Positions 42,724 through 51,441 are shown, numbered from the stretch's first letter. The stretch: 64,000 nucleotides of DNA from Paenibacillus sp. FJAT-26967 (GCF_001541095.1 NZ_LMXH01000001.1:756048-820047), one strand, 5' to 3'. A program made the numbers and translations. The notes: generated by a model not told the origin, from the letters alone.

Positions 42724-43827
42724 TTAGTTGTAGGTTTGAACCACGTTGTAGAATGTATCACGTTCTACGGGAATCCTGCCGGCTCCTTTAATCAGCCAAA
42801 CAAGGTCTTCTTTCGTTATTCCGTCAGGTGATTGGGCTCCAGCCGCGTGCGAGATACGTTCTTTGACGATCGTGCCATGAGCATCGGATGCGCCGAATTG
42901 GAACGCGAGCTGAGTTACTTTGACGCCCATATTAATGAAGTAGGCTTTGATGTGCGGAAAATTGTCGAGCATCAGCCGGCTGATCGCGATGGTCTTGAGT
43001 TCATCCACAGCAGGTACCCGGCGGCGAATGCCGGCTTTGGAGCTGGCCGGTTGGATCGAGTTCGGGATGAATACGTGGAATCCGTTCGTTTCATCTTGAA
43101 GCTCCCGCAGCAGTGCCATATGCTCAATTCTTTCTTCGAGCGTCTCAATGGAACCGTAGAGCATCGTGGCGTGAGTTTTCATTCCGAGCAGATGGGCTTC
43201 ACGGTGAACATCCAGCCACTGATCAGTATCCGCTTTCTCGACTCTCATCTTTTTCCGGTAGCGTTCCGTCAAAATTTCGGCACCGCCCCCAGGAAGCGTA
43301 TCGAGACCGGCATCCATCAGAGTGCGCAGTACTTCTTTGTAACTTAGACCGCTGATCCGCGCAAAAAAATCAATTTCGGCAGCTGTGTGGGCTTTGAGCG
43401 CTACCCCGGGATAATGCTGTTTCAATGTGCGCAGCGAATCCACGTAGTACTCAAAAGGTACGTGAGGGTTATGTCCCTGGCTGATATGAAATTCACGGAT
43501 ATCCGGATGGAAATTGTCCGAGATATAGGACAGCATTTCGGAAGATGACAGCGTGTAGGAGCCCTCTTCGCCTTCGTCTCTGCGGAAATGGCAGAATGCG
43601 CAGTGCTCTTCGCATACATTTGTGAAATATAAACTCATGTTTTGTACAAAATAAATGTGCTTGCCGTTTTTCCGAAGGTTGGCTTTGTTAGCTAATTGAC
43701 CAATGGTCAACAAATCGTCCGATTGGTACAGATAAAGGCCGTCTTCCCGGGTCAGACGCTCTCCGTGCTCGACTTTTTCTGCAATTTCAGCCATGCGGCG
43801 GTCAGGACTTTCGATCATGACATTCAT
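42724..43827 (-). CDS. mqnE: Aminodeoxyfutalosine synthase (radical SAM), MqnE
   Basis: Radical SAM enzyme of 367 residues. The cluster motif CxxxCxFC is in NVCEEHCAFCHFRR; other blocks are HISQGHNPHVPFEYY, LKAHTAAEI, LDTLPGGGAEI, THATMLYGSIETLEERIEHM and LQDETNGF. These match MqnE, which adds SAM-derived radical chemistry to 3-(1-carboxyvinyloxy)benzoate in the futalosine menaquinone pathway, better than MqnC. ATG at 43827 after AGGGAGGG. Other mqn genes are not in the window. Confidence 0.88.
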   Translation of the reverse strand: MNVMIESPDRRMAEIAEKVEHGERLTREDGLYLYQSDDLLTIGQLANKANLRKNGKHIYFVQNMSLYFTNVCEEHCAFCHFRRDEGEEGSYTLSSSEMLSYISDNFHPDIREFHISQGHNPHVPFEYYVDSLRTLKQHYPGVALKAHTAAEIDFFARISGLSYKEVLRTLMDAGLDTLPGGGAEILTERYRKKMRVEKADTDQWLDVHREAHLLGMKTHATMLYGSIETLEERIEHMALLRELQDETNGFHVFIPNSIQPASSKAGIRRRVPAVDELKTIAISRLMLDNFPHIKAYFINMGVKVTQLAFQFGASDAHGTIVKERISHAAGAQSPDGITKEDLVWLIKGAGRIPVERDTFYNVVQTYN

Positions 43828-44004
43828 TAGTATACCCTCCCTGAAGGATCTTTTGAATCCCGTTCTTTGTAATTTTTTAATTGCATCGGTATAACCGACC
43901 TTAATTCTGAGAAGCTTCCGTTCAACAGGTGAGCTATTGTGCCTATGTGTATTTGTTCACAAGCTCCGGTCTATATCATTCATCACGTTTATTTCATCCT
44001 TCCT

Positions 44005-44052
44005 ATTATAAACCTGTCATGGTCAGGGGGCAATAAGGATAAACCTTGACCA
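44005..44052 (-). promoter_or_regulatory. Candidate mqnE promoter with overlapping inverted repeat
   Basis: On the minus strand TTGCCC (44033-44028) and TATAAT (44010-44005) are 17 nt apart. TGGTCA (44020-44025) and TGACCA (44047-44052) form an inverted repeat straddling the -35 region, a possible operator. Confidence 0.45.
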
Positions 44053-44211
44053 GAGGAGACATAACCTGGATGATGTCGGATTTTGTACAAAGTTGTTGGA
44101 AAATATTTTCACATTTTTAGTGTAAATTTGGAAAAAGGTGCTTTATTAACCAACCGTTTATGTTGTACACTTAATAAAGTATCTTTTTGCCGGATGGGAT
44201 GGTAGGGAAAT

Positions 44212-44415
44212 ATGCAGCAGCCGTTAGATCGGGATATCGGGAGAAGGCTCATTGAGGACATTGAGCAACTGAGGTTCCAATTGGTAGAGAAGGGTATGCA
44301 ATATGGATTTCTGCATCCATCTGTTCAACAGGACAGCAGGGATTTAGATAAGCTGCTTCTGCAATTTTATAAATTGGAGCAGGCAGTGGTCCCTCTTGAG
44401 GCGAAGCAGAAATAG
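44212..44415 (+). CDS. Spo0E family aspartyl-phosphate phosphatase-like protein
   Basis: Protein of 67 residues forming two helices, with the Spo0E pattern LIEDIEQLRFQLVEKGMQYGFLHPSVQQDSRDLDKLLLQFY. The family dephosphorylates Spo0A~P and delays sporulation. The active-site SQxxD motif is degenerate here (SRDLD, so Arg replaces Gln). ATG after GGTAGGG. It stands before erpA but with its own leader. Activity is therefore plausible but not certain. Confidence 0.72.
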   Translation: MQQPLDRDIGRRLIEDIEQLRFQLVEKGMQYGFLHPSVQQDSRDLDKLLLQFYKLEQAVVPLEAKQK

Positions 44416-44510
44416 GGGTATACTATAAGATGATAAGTGGATTACTAAAATGACTGCTTAAGGAAGCGGGTCTATTTGTTAAGGCCGCTCCGTACAAGGA
44501 GGTTACCTAT

Positions 44511-44876
44511 ATGAGTTTACTGAAGATCAGCGATGAAGCTACAGATAAGATCAAGGAAATGCTCGAAGCGGAAGAAAACCCGAGCCTGTTCCTGCGCGTA
44601 GGCGTCAAAGAAGGCGGCTGCAGCGGATTTTCTTACGGCATGGGACTCGATGATGACCAGAAGGCTGACGATACTATTCTGGATTTCAGCGGTTTGAAAG
44701 TAGTCGTCGATTCCGACAGCGCGAAGTATCTGTACGGCGTAGAGATCGACTACAAAGACGCGGGCATGGGCGGCGGCTTCACGATCGATAACCCGAATGC
44801 AGTAGCATCCTGCGGCTGCGGCGCTTCGTTCAAAGTGAAGGGCGAAGAGGGCAAAGCGGAGAAGTGTGAGGATTAA
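44511..44876 (+). CDS. erpA: A-type iron-sulfur carrier (ErpA/SufA/HesB), YutM-like
   Basis: HesB/IscA-family protein of 121 residues with the three conserved cysteines: one in GGCSGFSYGMGL and two in SCGCGASF near the C-terminus. These bind a cluster or iron for delivery to client proteins. Length slightly above average because of the charged C-terminal tail (KVKGEEGKAEKCED). AGGAGG precedes the ATG. Neighbours (nfu, YutJ and YumC flavoproteins) are redox proteins. Confidence 0.9.
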   Translation: MSLLKISDEATDKIKEMLEAEENPSLFLRVGVKEGGCSGFSYGMGLDDDQKADDTILDFSGLKVVVDSDSAKYLYGVEIDYKDAGMGGGFTIDNPNAVASCGCGASFKVKGEEGKAEKCED

Positions 44877-44962
44877 AGGTTTTATCAGATTATCGTATGT
44901 TTGTGAGTGAATGATTTACTTGCATATTCTAATGATTTCTCTTTTTTGGAGAAGAGAACGAG

Positions 44963-45010
44963 CCTTCCAGACTTGTGTATTAAAACTACACGGGACTGGG
45001 AGGTTTTTTT
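44963..45010 (+). terminator. Long-stem terminator after erpA
   Basis: A 17-bp stem with one mismatch, CCTTCCAGACTTGTGTA facing TACACGGGACTGGGAGG, is followed by seven T residues. Confidence 0.85.
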
Positions 45011-45088
45011 ATATAAATTTGAATGGATGTAAGCGTAACGTTTGAACATAGTATAATTATGAGAGCAATATATTGCATGGGGGAAACA

Positions 45089-45199
45089 ATGTTTACATTC
45101 AAACAATTGATTGTCGAAGCTGGTTTTGCGGAGTCCGGGCTAAGACGTCCGGATTGTTTGCATTTTACGATGAAGGATATTGAATCAATCTCAGATTGA
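45089..45199 (+). CDS. Candidate small protein of 36 residues
   Basis: ATG at 45089 is preceded by GGGGGAA; the frame (MFTFKQLIVEAGFAESGLRRPDC start to a TGA at 45197) runs between two terminators. No family recognised. The good ribosome site and isolation between terminators are the only support. Confidence 0.3.
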   Translation: MFTFKQLIVEAGFAESGLRRPDCLHFTMKDIESISD

Positions 45200-45201
45200 A
45201 A

Positions 45202-45236
45202 AACCCTTCTCCGCACAAGGCGCAGAGAAGGGTTTT
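45202..45236. terminator. Bidirectional terminator upstream of the mscL end
   Basis: AACCCTTCTC pairs with GAGAAGGGTT around CGCACAAGGCGCA, with A and T runs on both sides. Confidence 0.8.
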
Positions 45237-45260
45237 GGTTTTCTTATCCAATTACACGCA

Positions 45261-45719
45261 TTAAGCCTGCGGCTGCGGCACAGCTTCCCCGCCCAGCACG
45301 GATGTGCACTGCGGACAGCGGGATGCTTTGATCGGAATTTGTGAAATGCAGTAAGGGCACTCTTTAGTAGGATCGGGAGCCGGCTCTTCTTTCTCCGGCT
45401 CTTCTTTGCGGCGGAGCCTGTTCATCTGCCGGATCATCAAGAAGATAACGGCGGATACGATCAGGAAATCGATCACCGTATTAATAAAAGCGCCGTAATT
45501 AATCCGCACGTCTGTCGCCAGATCAAAGTGCAGATTTTTAAAATCCATTTTGCCCAGCATCAGCCCGATAGGAGGCATAAGCACATCATTGACCAGCGAG
45601 GTCACGATTTTATTAAAAGCAGCACCTATAATGACGCCGACCGCGAGGTCTACGACATTGCCGCGCATGATAAATTTTTTGAATTCAGATAAGATTTTGT
45701 TCTTTTTGACAGTATCCAT
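45261..45719 (-). CDS. mscL: Large-conductance mechanosensitive channel MscL with C-terminal zinc ribbon
   Basis: Protein of 152 residues. The family core is present: [43 protein letters not shown] (first helix), [25 protein letters not shown] (second helix). MscL opens under membrane tension and releases osmolytes. Typical MscL proteins are about 130 residues and end in a helical bundle; here the C-terminus carries [18 protein letters not shown], two CxxC pairs of a zinc ribbon. ATG at 45719 with AGGAGG-like sequence upstream. Homopentamer inferred. Confidence 0.92.
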   Translation of the reverse strand: MDTVKKNKILSEFKKFIMRGNVVDLAVGVIIGAAFNKIVTSLVNDVLMPPIGLMLGKMDFKNLHFDLATDVRINYGAFINTVIDFLIVSAVIFLMIRQMNRLRRKEEPEKEEPAPDPTKECPYCISQIPIKASRCPQCTSVLGGEAVPQPQA

Positions 45720-45786
45720 TTATTGACATCCTCCCTTTTTACCCCTCCTAGTCTAGCAGATCGGGCAATAGGGAATCAATGAAATT

Positions 45787-45948
45787 TTAATAGAGGATAC
45801 GCTTAAGAACACGGGTGTTTTCTCCGTACTTCTGCTTCATCGCTTTGGATTGTTCGAGCATATAAGTATAGAGTTCTTTGAGCCGTACTTTTTGAGGCCG
45901 GATGGTTTCTTTCACTTCTCCGTTAACGACGATGTCGTACACGATCAT
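45787..45948 (-). CDS. Small basic protein of 53 residues
   Basis: ATG at 45948 lies 9 nt after AAAGGAG. The sequence starts with a short hydrophobic-looking strand (MIVYDIVVNGEV) and continues in charged helical style (RPQKVRLKELYTYMLEQSKAMKQKYGE), ending RILY. No family recognised. Coding is supported by the strong ribosome site. Function unknown. Confidence 0.6.
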   Translation of the reverse strand: MIVYDIVVNGEVKETIRPQKVRLKELYTYMLEQSKAMKQKYGENTRVLKRILY

Positions 45949-46211
45949 GATTCACTTCTCCTTTCGCTTCTGAACCCATTATAACGAGTCCGTATTAAAT
46001 TCATGTTAAAAAAGATCGTCTATCGTGTGAAATTGTTTGCTCCATACGATAGCTATGTAAAAGAATATGCGAAATGAGTCGGATTATTCCCCTATTTTGG
46101 AAATGGTATCAAAAAGGTGTGATCAGCCTATGGAATGCGCTGTTATGAATTATGTTAATTGAAGGAAGATATTTGATTATTTGTTTTTATCGGCTCTTTG
46201 TAAAAGGAGGG

Positions 46212-46310
46212 TGTGTATAACTTTGTCCACATTATCCACCTACAAAACTCGCCATTTTTAGAGGGTATTCACAAATTACCCACAAGATATGCACAAGAGA
46301 GTGTGGATAA
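46212..46310 (+). promoter_or_regulatory. DnaA-box cluster upstream of sda
   Basis: Sites against the consensus TTATCCACA: TGTGTATAA (46212-46220, one mismatch on the other strand), TTGTCCACA (46223-46231, one), TTATCCACC (46232-46240, one), TTACCCACA (46276-46284, one), ATATGCACA (46287-46295, close to TTATNCACA) and a perfect TGTGGATAA (46302-46310). A TATAAT -10 for sda follows at 46345-46350. In Bacillus subtilis DnaA activates sda from sites in its promoter. Confidence 0.75.
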
Positions 46311-46378
46311 CGGAACGCTTGTTCTAGAAAAATGACCATGGTAATATAATAACAAGTTGTACGGGAAAGGTGGTTGGC

Positions 46379-46534
46379 ATGAGACAGATTAGTGATGAGA
46401 CGCTTGTTGAATCTTATTTCAAAGCACTGGACCTTGAACTCGAGTCAGATTTTGTCGATTTGTTATTAGGTGAGATCAACCGCAGACATATCGTGCTGGA
46501 AACTTACAATGGCGAAGAAGCTGCCCTTGCGTAG
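46379..46534 (+). CDS. sda: Sporulation checkpoint inhibitor Sda
   Basis: Protein of 51 residues that, in Bacillus, binds the sporulation kinase KinA and blocks phosphorelay entry when replication initiates or stalls. The conserved pattern MRQISDETLVESYFKALDLELESDFVDLLLGEI matches Sda (MxxLSDELLIESYFKA-like). The C-terminus is longer than in the Bacillus protein (NRRHIVLETYNGEEAALA). ATG at 46379, behind AAAGGTGG. DnaA boxes upstream support identity and control by DnaA. No kinase is in the window. Confidence 0.85.
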   Translation: MRQISDETLVESYFKALDLELESDFVDLLLGEINRRHIVLETYNGEEAALA

Positions 46535-46554
46535 CTTCTTTTTTTTGTTCCCGT

Positions 46555-46821
46555 CTATATTAACTTCTCCCCGCTTGCTATTTCTTCGATTGCTACAACC
46601 CGGTTCTGACCGCAGCCTTCACAGCCTACAATATGCATACAACGGTTGCTGAGCACGTCAGGATATCCGTTAGAAAGCCCGATTTCTTCAATCTCACGAT
46701 ACGGGGCATAGGGCCCGAGGTAATCATTGTACCTTCCAAAATCAGCAGCAGGACCGGAACAGCCAGGGCATATAGCGGTTAAGGTTTCCATTCCGTTACA
46801 GACAGGGCAGTAAGATGACAA
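46555..46821 (-). CDS. Cysteine-rich (zinc-ribbon-like) protein of 88 residues
   Basis: Three CxxC pairs: CPVC (residues 5-8), CPGC and CEGC; a fourth Cys-containing motif NRCMHIVGC precedes the last. It therefore probably binds one or two zinc ions. The middle is hydrophilic and aromatic (RYNDYLGPYAPYREIEEI). TTG start after AAGGAGG at normal spacing. Converges on sda with about 20 bp between the stop codons. Function unknown. Confidence 0.6.
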   Translation of the reverse strand: MSSYCPVCNGMETLTAICPGCSGPAADFGRYNDYLGPYAPYREIEEIGLSNGYPDVLSNRCMHIVGCEGCGQNRVVAIEEIASGEKLI

Positions 46822-46902
46822 AGGGCATTCCTCCTTGGGTGATCTGCCGGTAAAACGGCAGCAAGGTTAGAATGCCCTTTGAAGTTTATTTTCATTGATG
46901 GA

Positions 46903-47925
46903 TCAGAATTTCATATTGCTGCTGTGCCCCGGGGACAGCTTGGCGGTTGGATCCATATAGACCTTGGCATTATTGACGGCAGTAGGAGCCTCGCCGAATC
47001 CGACGGCAATGAGCTTAAGTTTGCCGGGATACGTCGTGATATCGCCTGCGGCGAAAATACCCGGGACATTCGTTTCCATGCGTGAATCGACGACAATAGA
47101 GCCGCCTTCAATTTGTAGCCCCCATTCGGAGATCGGTCCGAGAGAGGACACGAATCCGAAATTAACGATAACTGCGTCTACGTCTACAATTGTTTCTTCG
47201 CCGGTTTTGACATGAGTGAGTGTAACTTTCTCGATGGAATCGCCACCGTCAAATCCGGTAATTTCTGTTGGAGTTATTACATCAACCTTCGAATTATTCA
47301 ATTTCTCTACGCTGTGCTCGTGAGCGCGGAATTTGTCTCTGCGGTGAACGAGCGTGACCTGCTCTGCGATCGGTTCCAGCATCAGCGCCCAGTCAACAGC
47401 GGAATCGCCTCCGCCTGTAATCAGCACTTTTTGACCGGCGAAAGAATTCAGGTCTTTAACGAAATAGTGGAGGTTGTTCCGCTCATACCGGTCCACGTTC
47501 GGAAGATCAATTCTGCGCGGCTCGAAAGCCCCGACGCCTCCGGTAATAATGACGGCGCGGCTAAGGTGTGAGCCTTTGTCGGTGAGTACTTCGAACAAGC
47601 GCTCTTCTTTCTTGATTACGTTCAGTACCTTCTCTTCCAGGAAGACCCGGATAGGGAAGTGGTTCATTTGTACGGCCAGGTTATCCACCAGCTCTTGAGC
47701 CGTTACTTTGGGGAAGCCGGCTACATCATATATATGTTTCTCAGGATACAAGGCGGCTAACTGACCGCCGAGCTGCGGCATACTCTCGATTAATGTAACC
47801 GAGGCCTGCCTCATACCGCCGTAGAACGCCGCGAACATGCCCGCGGGACCTCCGCCGATGATCGTCAGATCCCTTACCTGCTCCTGAAGATTTTCATTAG
47901 GTTCCGTATGTGCTGCTTCTTTCAC
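46903..47925 (-). CDS. yumC: Ferredoxin/flavodoxin-NADP reductase, YumC type
   Basis: Thioredoxin-reductase-like flavoprotein of 340 residues. FAD motif: [23 protein letters not shown] motif: [16 protein letters not shown]-terminal flavin motif: [31 protein letters not shown]. The CxxC pair of thioredoxin reductase is absent, which is typical of the YumC-type ferredoxin-NADP reductases. It passes electrons between NADPH and ferredoxin or flavodoxin. GTG start after GGAGG. Divergent from yumB with a 409-bp spacer, as in Bacillus, where yumB and yumC are neighbours. Confidence 0.92.
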   Translation of the reverse strand: MKEAAHTEPNENLQEQVRDLTIIGGGPAGMFAAFYGGMRQASVTLIESMPQLGGQLAALYPEKHIYDVAGFPKVTAQELVDNLAVQMNHFPIRVFLEEKVLNVIKKEERLFEVLTDKGSHLSRAVIITGGVGAFEPRRIDLPNVDRYERNNLHYFVKDLNSFAGQKVLITGGGDSAVDWALMLEPIAEQVTLVHRRDKFRAHEHSVEKLNNSKVDVITPTEITGFDGGDSIEKVTLTHVKTGEETIVDVDAVIVNFGFVSSLGPISEWGLQIEGGSIVVDSRMETNVPGIFAAGDITTYPGKLKLIAVGFGEAPTAVNNAKVYMDPTAKLSPGHSSNMKF

Positions 47926-48334
47926 TTATCCGACACCTCCACTTTTATACGCTATCCTTACTTTGTTCATTATAAACGTCCGTATTCAGGAAAGAAACCA
48001 TTTGACCCGGAGGAAAAAGACCCGGATTCATTCTTATGAAAATTATGAAAACGCTCTTAATTAAAAGGTTCGGGAGAAGGGAGAAAAAGAGCTTTCTAAT
48101 TTGTCGGAATTCACGAAAAAAGCCCGTTTTTTTTAGGGAAAATGTCCCTTGCTATTTAATAGGGCACATTATATGATTGCATGAGATTGTTGCCAGATAG
48201 GCGTGATATACCAAGAAAAGCGCCTGCATAAGCGGCTCCAATCCGCATCATTTTATCGGAATGTTTTAAGCCTGGAGAGAGTGTGAATCAATCACAACAG
48301 AGGCCTTATAAAAAGATGGAAGTGAGAGAAACCA
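47926..48334. other. Divergent yumC/yumB intergenic region
   Basis: No gene is seen. TGAAAACGCTCTTA (48046-48059) matches 12 of 14 positions of a catabolite-responsive element. A TATAAT for yumC is near 47970 on the minus strand. Regulation by carbon source is therefore possible but weakly supported. Confidence 0.3.
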
Positions 48335-49528
48335 ATGAGTAGAGTGCCAAGAATTGTTATTTTAGGCGCGGGCTACGGTGGTGTTGTGACATCTTTACGT
48401 CTTCAAAAAATGCTGAATTACAACGAAGCGGACGTAACGCTTGTAAATAAACATGATTATCACTACATCACCACGCATCTGCATATGCCTGCTGCCGGAA
48501 CGGATAATCCAGAAAATGCACGTGTCAATATTTCTTCGCTAATTGATGAGTTCAAAGTGGATTTTGTTAAGTCTACCGTTGTACAAATCCGTCCCAATGA
48601 GAAGAAAGTAATTCTCGAAGACGGGACTTTATCCTATGATTATCTCGTGATCGGCCTTGGGGGCGAGCCGGAGACATTCGGAATCCCCGGTCTCAAAGAA
48701 TATGCCATGACGATCCGTAGTATTAATAGTGTTCGTTATATCCGTGAACATATCGAATATCAGTTTGCCCGTTTCAAGCAGGAGCCGGACCGCAAAGAGC
48801 TGTTGACGTTTGTTGTCGGCGGTGCCGGTTTCTCCGGAATCGAATTTATCGGCGAGCTGGCCGACCGGATTCCGGAACTGTGCAAAGAGTTCGACGTCGA
48901 ACCGAATCTCGTGAATATTTATAACATAGAAGCGGCCCCGACAGCTCTGCCGGGTTTTGATCCCGAACTGGTGGAGTACGCGATGCAGCTGCTGACCGAT
49001 AAAGGCGTTACGTTTAGAATTGCCACGGCGATCAAAGAATGCACGCCGGAGGGCGTGCTGATCGCCGGGGACGAATTCATTAAAGCCGGTACCGTTATAT
49101 GGACCGGCGGAATCCGCGGCAACCACCTGCTGGAGGATGCCGGGTTCGATACGATGCGCGGACGGATCAAGGTGGACGAGTTCCTGCGCGCGCCCGGTCA
49201 CGATAACATCTTCGTTACGGGCGACTGCTCGCTCGTCATGAATCCGGAGGGCCGGCCTTATCCGCCGACTGCTCAAATCGCGACGCAGCAGGGAGACAAC
49301 TGCGCCTACAATCTCGTTGCCTCTATCCGGGGCAGCTCGCTCAAAGAATTCAGCTTCGTGAATCGCGGAACGGTAGCGTCGCTGGGCCGGGGCGAAGCAA
49401 TCGGCATCGTCGGGACGAAGAAGATGAAGGGCAGCACTGCGGCTCTGATGAAGAAAGTCATCGATATGCGCTACTTGTACACCATCGGCGGTCTTCCACT
49501 GGTTGTGCGCAAGGGCAAAATCCGATAA
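48335..49528 (+). CDS. yumB: Type II NADH dehydrogenase, YumB/Ndh-like
   Basis: NDH-2 flavoenzyme of 397 residues that oxidises NADH and reduces menaquinone at the membrane without pumping protons. FAD motif: IVILGAGYGGVVTSL; NADH motif: FVVGGAGFSGIEFIGEL; quinone/FAD-side blocks: NIFVTGDCSLVMNPEGRPYPPTAQIATQQGDNCAYNL and FVNRGTVASLGRGEAIGIV, the last being an AQxxxQ-type NDH-2 signature. GTGAGAG-type ribosome site (AAGTGAGAG) precedes the ATG. Functions with menaquinone made via mqnE. Confidence 0.9.
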   Translation: MSRVPRIVILGAGYGGVVTSLRLQKMLNYNEADVTLVNKHDYHYITTHLHMPAAGTDNPENARVNISSLIDEFKVDFVKSTVVQIRPNEKKVILEDGTLSYDYLVIGLGGEPETFGIPGLKEYAMTIRSINSVRYIREHIEYQFARFKQEPDRKELLTFVVGGAGFSGIEFIGELADRIPELCKEFDVEPNLVNIYNIEAAPTALPGFDPELVEYAMQLLTDKGVTFRIATAIKECTPEGVLIAGDEFIKAGTVIWTGGIRGNHLLEDAGFDTMRGRIKVDEFLRAPGHDNIFVTGDCSLVMNPEGRPYPPTAQIATQQGDNCAYNLVASIRGSSLKEFSFVNRGTVASLGRGEAIGIVGTKKMKGSTAALMKKVIDMRYLYTIGGLPLVVRKGKIR

Positions 49529-49628
49529 ACGGATGAATTGAACAAGCAGGCCGGCTACTGGCAGACGTCCGAAGAGGAGAGCCGGTGCCGGCCTTTTGTA
49601 TTCATTACAGGAAACGGGGGTATTTTAC

Positions 49629-49907
49629 ATGAGGCATTGCAGCGTTCAAGTGCGCGGTAGACTGACGCGCAGCGAGCTGGAGCGTTATAACGCGCTTATA
49701 GAAGTCGGGCATTATCTGGAAGAGCAGAAGCGGTATGATCTGGTAGCCGTCGTGCAAAAGGAAATAGATGTGCTGATTCTCCCTGCTATCGAGCGGCTCA
49801 AGGAGAGAAGCCGGCAGCGTGACCGGGATACGGAAGAATATCTGCGCCGGAAAGCGGAGATGGAAGCCGAAATGAAGCGCATCCAGGATGAGGAAGAGGA
49901 AGACTAG
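49629..49907 (+). CDS. Hypothetical coiled-coil-rich protein of 92 residues
   Basis: Start ATG at 49629 after GGGGG. The N-terminus (MRHCSVQVRGRLTRSELERYNALIEVGHYLEEQKRYDLV) is alpha/helical; the C-terminus is a long charged helix (RLKERSRQRDRDTEEYLRRKAEMEAEMKRIQDEEEED), very likely coiled-coil. No family recognised. It stands between yumB and chdC on the opposite strand to chdC. Confidence 0.6.
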   Translation: MRHCSVQVRGRLTRSELERYNALIEVGHYLEEQKRYDLVAVVQKEIDVLILPAIERLKERSRQRDRDTEEYLRRKAEMEAEMKRIQDEEEED

Positions 49908-50052
49908 AAACGGTCGGTGGTATATTCTGTCGCGAACGGCAGGAAGAAGATTGCCGTGTTGTTCTCATTGCCTTTGGGAGAACCGTCGGATTTGGTTAAT
50001 ACGCAGGGCTTGCGGAGGCAAGGCGTAGTTTAATGATCTGTACACAGCAAAA

Positions 50053-50077
50053 GACCCCGGTTCCTGGAACCGGGGTC
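50053..50077. terminator. Perfect hairpin terminator after chdC
   Basis: GACCCCGGTTCC and GGAACCGGGGTC flank a single T; on the minus strand TTTTGC follows. It ends chdC and probably the short plus-strand gene upstream. Confidence 0.8.
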
Positions 50078-50095
50078 CTTTGGGCTTGTTGTGTA

Positions 50096-50839
50096 TTAAA
50101 CGTGCAGCAGGCGCGCCAGGCGGTCGTTGTCGAGCAGGTTGCCGACATAGAAATCGCCGAATTCGCCGAAGCGTGCGCTGACTTCGTCAAAACGCATCTC
50201 GTAAACGAGCTTCTTGAACTGCAGTGCGTCGTCTGCAAACAGAGTGACGCCCCACTCCCACAGATCGAAACCGACAGAACCGGTGATGATCTGTTTGACC
50301 TTGCCCGCATAGCTGCGTCCAATCATTCCGTGGCTGCGCATCATAGCTTTGCGGGAATCCAGGTCCAGCATGTACCAGTTGTCGCTGCCGTCACGCCGCT
50401 TGTTCATCGGATAGAAGCAGATATGCTTCGCCTTGGGCAGCGTCGGTTTGAGGCGGGCAACAACTTCCGGATTTTCCATCGGATCGGAGCCCGGCTTGGC
50501 CATATAGCTGCTCAGTTCAACGACCGATACATACGAGTAGACCGGGATCGTAAATTTGGCAAGCGTCGATTTGTTGAATGCCGTTTCGAGATCATTCAGT
50601 TCTTCCAAAGTTTCACGAAGCTGCATAAACAGGATATCGGCTTTCTGACCGACGATGCTGTACATCGCAGTGCTTCCTTGCTTATTATTCTCAATTGACT
50701 GCCACTCCCCGATAAAATCGTGCAGCTCGTCCTCTGCCCGCTTACGCTCATCTTGGGATGCTTCTTTCCATGCATTCCAATCTATGCGGCGGAAATCATG
50801 TAAGGCGTACCAGCCTTCTAATGTTTCGATGGCTTCACT
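50096..50839 (-). CDS. chdC: Coproheme decarboxylase (HemQ/ChdC)
   Basis: Chlorite-dismutase-family enzyme of 247 residues that converts coproheme III to heme b in Gram-positive bacteria. Recognised blocks: [21 protein letters not shown] near the start, [11 protein letters not shown], and [79 protein letters not shown], where the family's Lys/Arg and His-rich loop lies. The ATG at 50839 matches the N-terminus of HemQ proteins; AAAAGGAG is 14 nt away, longer than ideal. Supplies heme for ctaA/ctaB products. Confidence 0.93.
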   Translation of the reverse strand, partial: SEAIETLEGWYALHDFRRIDWNAWKEASQDERKRAEDELHDFIGEWQSIENNKQGSTAMYSIVGQKADILFMQLRETLEELNDLETAFNKSTLAKFTIPVYSYVSVVELSSYMAKPGSDPMENPEVVARLKPTLPKAKHICFYPMNKRRDGSDNWYMLDLDSRKAMMRSHGMIGRSYAGKVKQIITGSVGFDLWEWGVTLFADDALQFKKLVYEMRFDEVSARFGEFGDFYVGNLLDNDRLARLLHV

Positions 50840-51039
50840 CATAGGAAATGAAAACACTCCTTTTCTATACAGGAATTCACGTACTGCCATATCCCTCTCA
50901 TTGTATCGACTCGCTATGCAAAAGGCAAATGAACAAACCGTGTCACCAGGCGATTGTTCAAGATGTAGACACTTTACCGGACAGGGGAATTTGTCTACAA
51001 TAGAGAGTAAGAATGTGGATAGAAAAGGAGTGGACGAGT

Positions 51040-51303
51040 TTGATCCAGTTTGTTATCGTCATTGTCCTGATGTTCGTGCTGTTTTTTGGACTCGGGTTTA
51101 TTCTAAATATGCTGATGAAAACGACCTGGTTTCCGAGCTATGCGTTCATAGCGCTTATGATCGGACTGGCTTTCTATTACAGCGACAAAATGTCTGCCGT
51201 TACCTACGTGGATATCGTTCCGGTTATCGGCGGTCTCGCAGGTGCAGTTGTCAGCGGGACAACCATCCGTACCCTGCGCATTAAAGGCTTCAAAATGTTC
51301 TAG
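51040..51303 (+). CDS. yuiB: YuiB family membrane protein
   Basis: Protein of 87 residues with three hydrophobic segments: [43 protein letters not shown] and [23 protein letters not shown]; ends LRIKGFKMF, like YuiB of Bacillus. I chose TTG at 51040, 9 nt after AAGGAG; an in-frame ATG at 51013 precedes that site. The Bacillus gene lies close to yumB, as this one does. Function unknown. Confidence 0.7.
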   Translation: MIQFVIVIVLMFVLFFGLGFILNMLMKTTWFPSYAFIALMIGLAFYYSDKMSAVTYVDIVPVIGGLAGAVVSGTTIRTLRIKGFKMF

Positions 51304-51383
51304 CTGCCTCACACTACAAAAACCATCCTGCCTGCTGGGCATCCGGAGCAGGATGGCGGGAACGATTAATAAATGGACGGCAA

Positions 51384-51417
51384 GAAGCCCTTGGGGGAGC
51401 ACCCCGCGGGCTTTTTT
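51384..51417. terminator. Terminator between yuiB and the pspC-domain gene
   Basis: AAGCCC...GGGCTT with inner GGGG/CCCC pairing and TTTTTT following; a second hairpin (CCATCCTGC/GCAGGATGG) lies at 51323-51356 without T run. Confidence 0.65.
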
Positions 51418-51441
51418 CATTCGAGATTATACTTGCGAGAC

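Noticed and set aside
48046-48059. CcpA catabolite-responsive element before yumB
   Set aside because: Only 12 of 14 positions match, including a mismatch at a conserved end; noted in the intergenic entry but not claimed.
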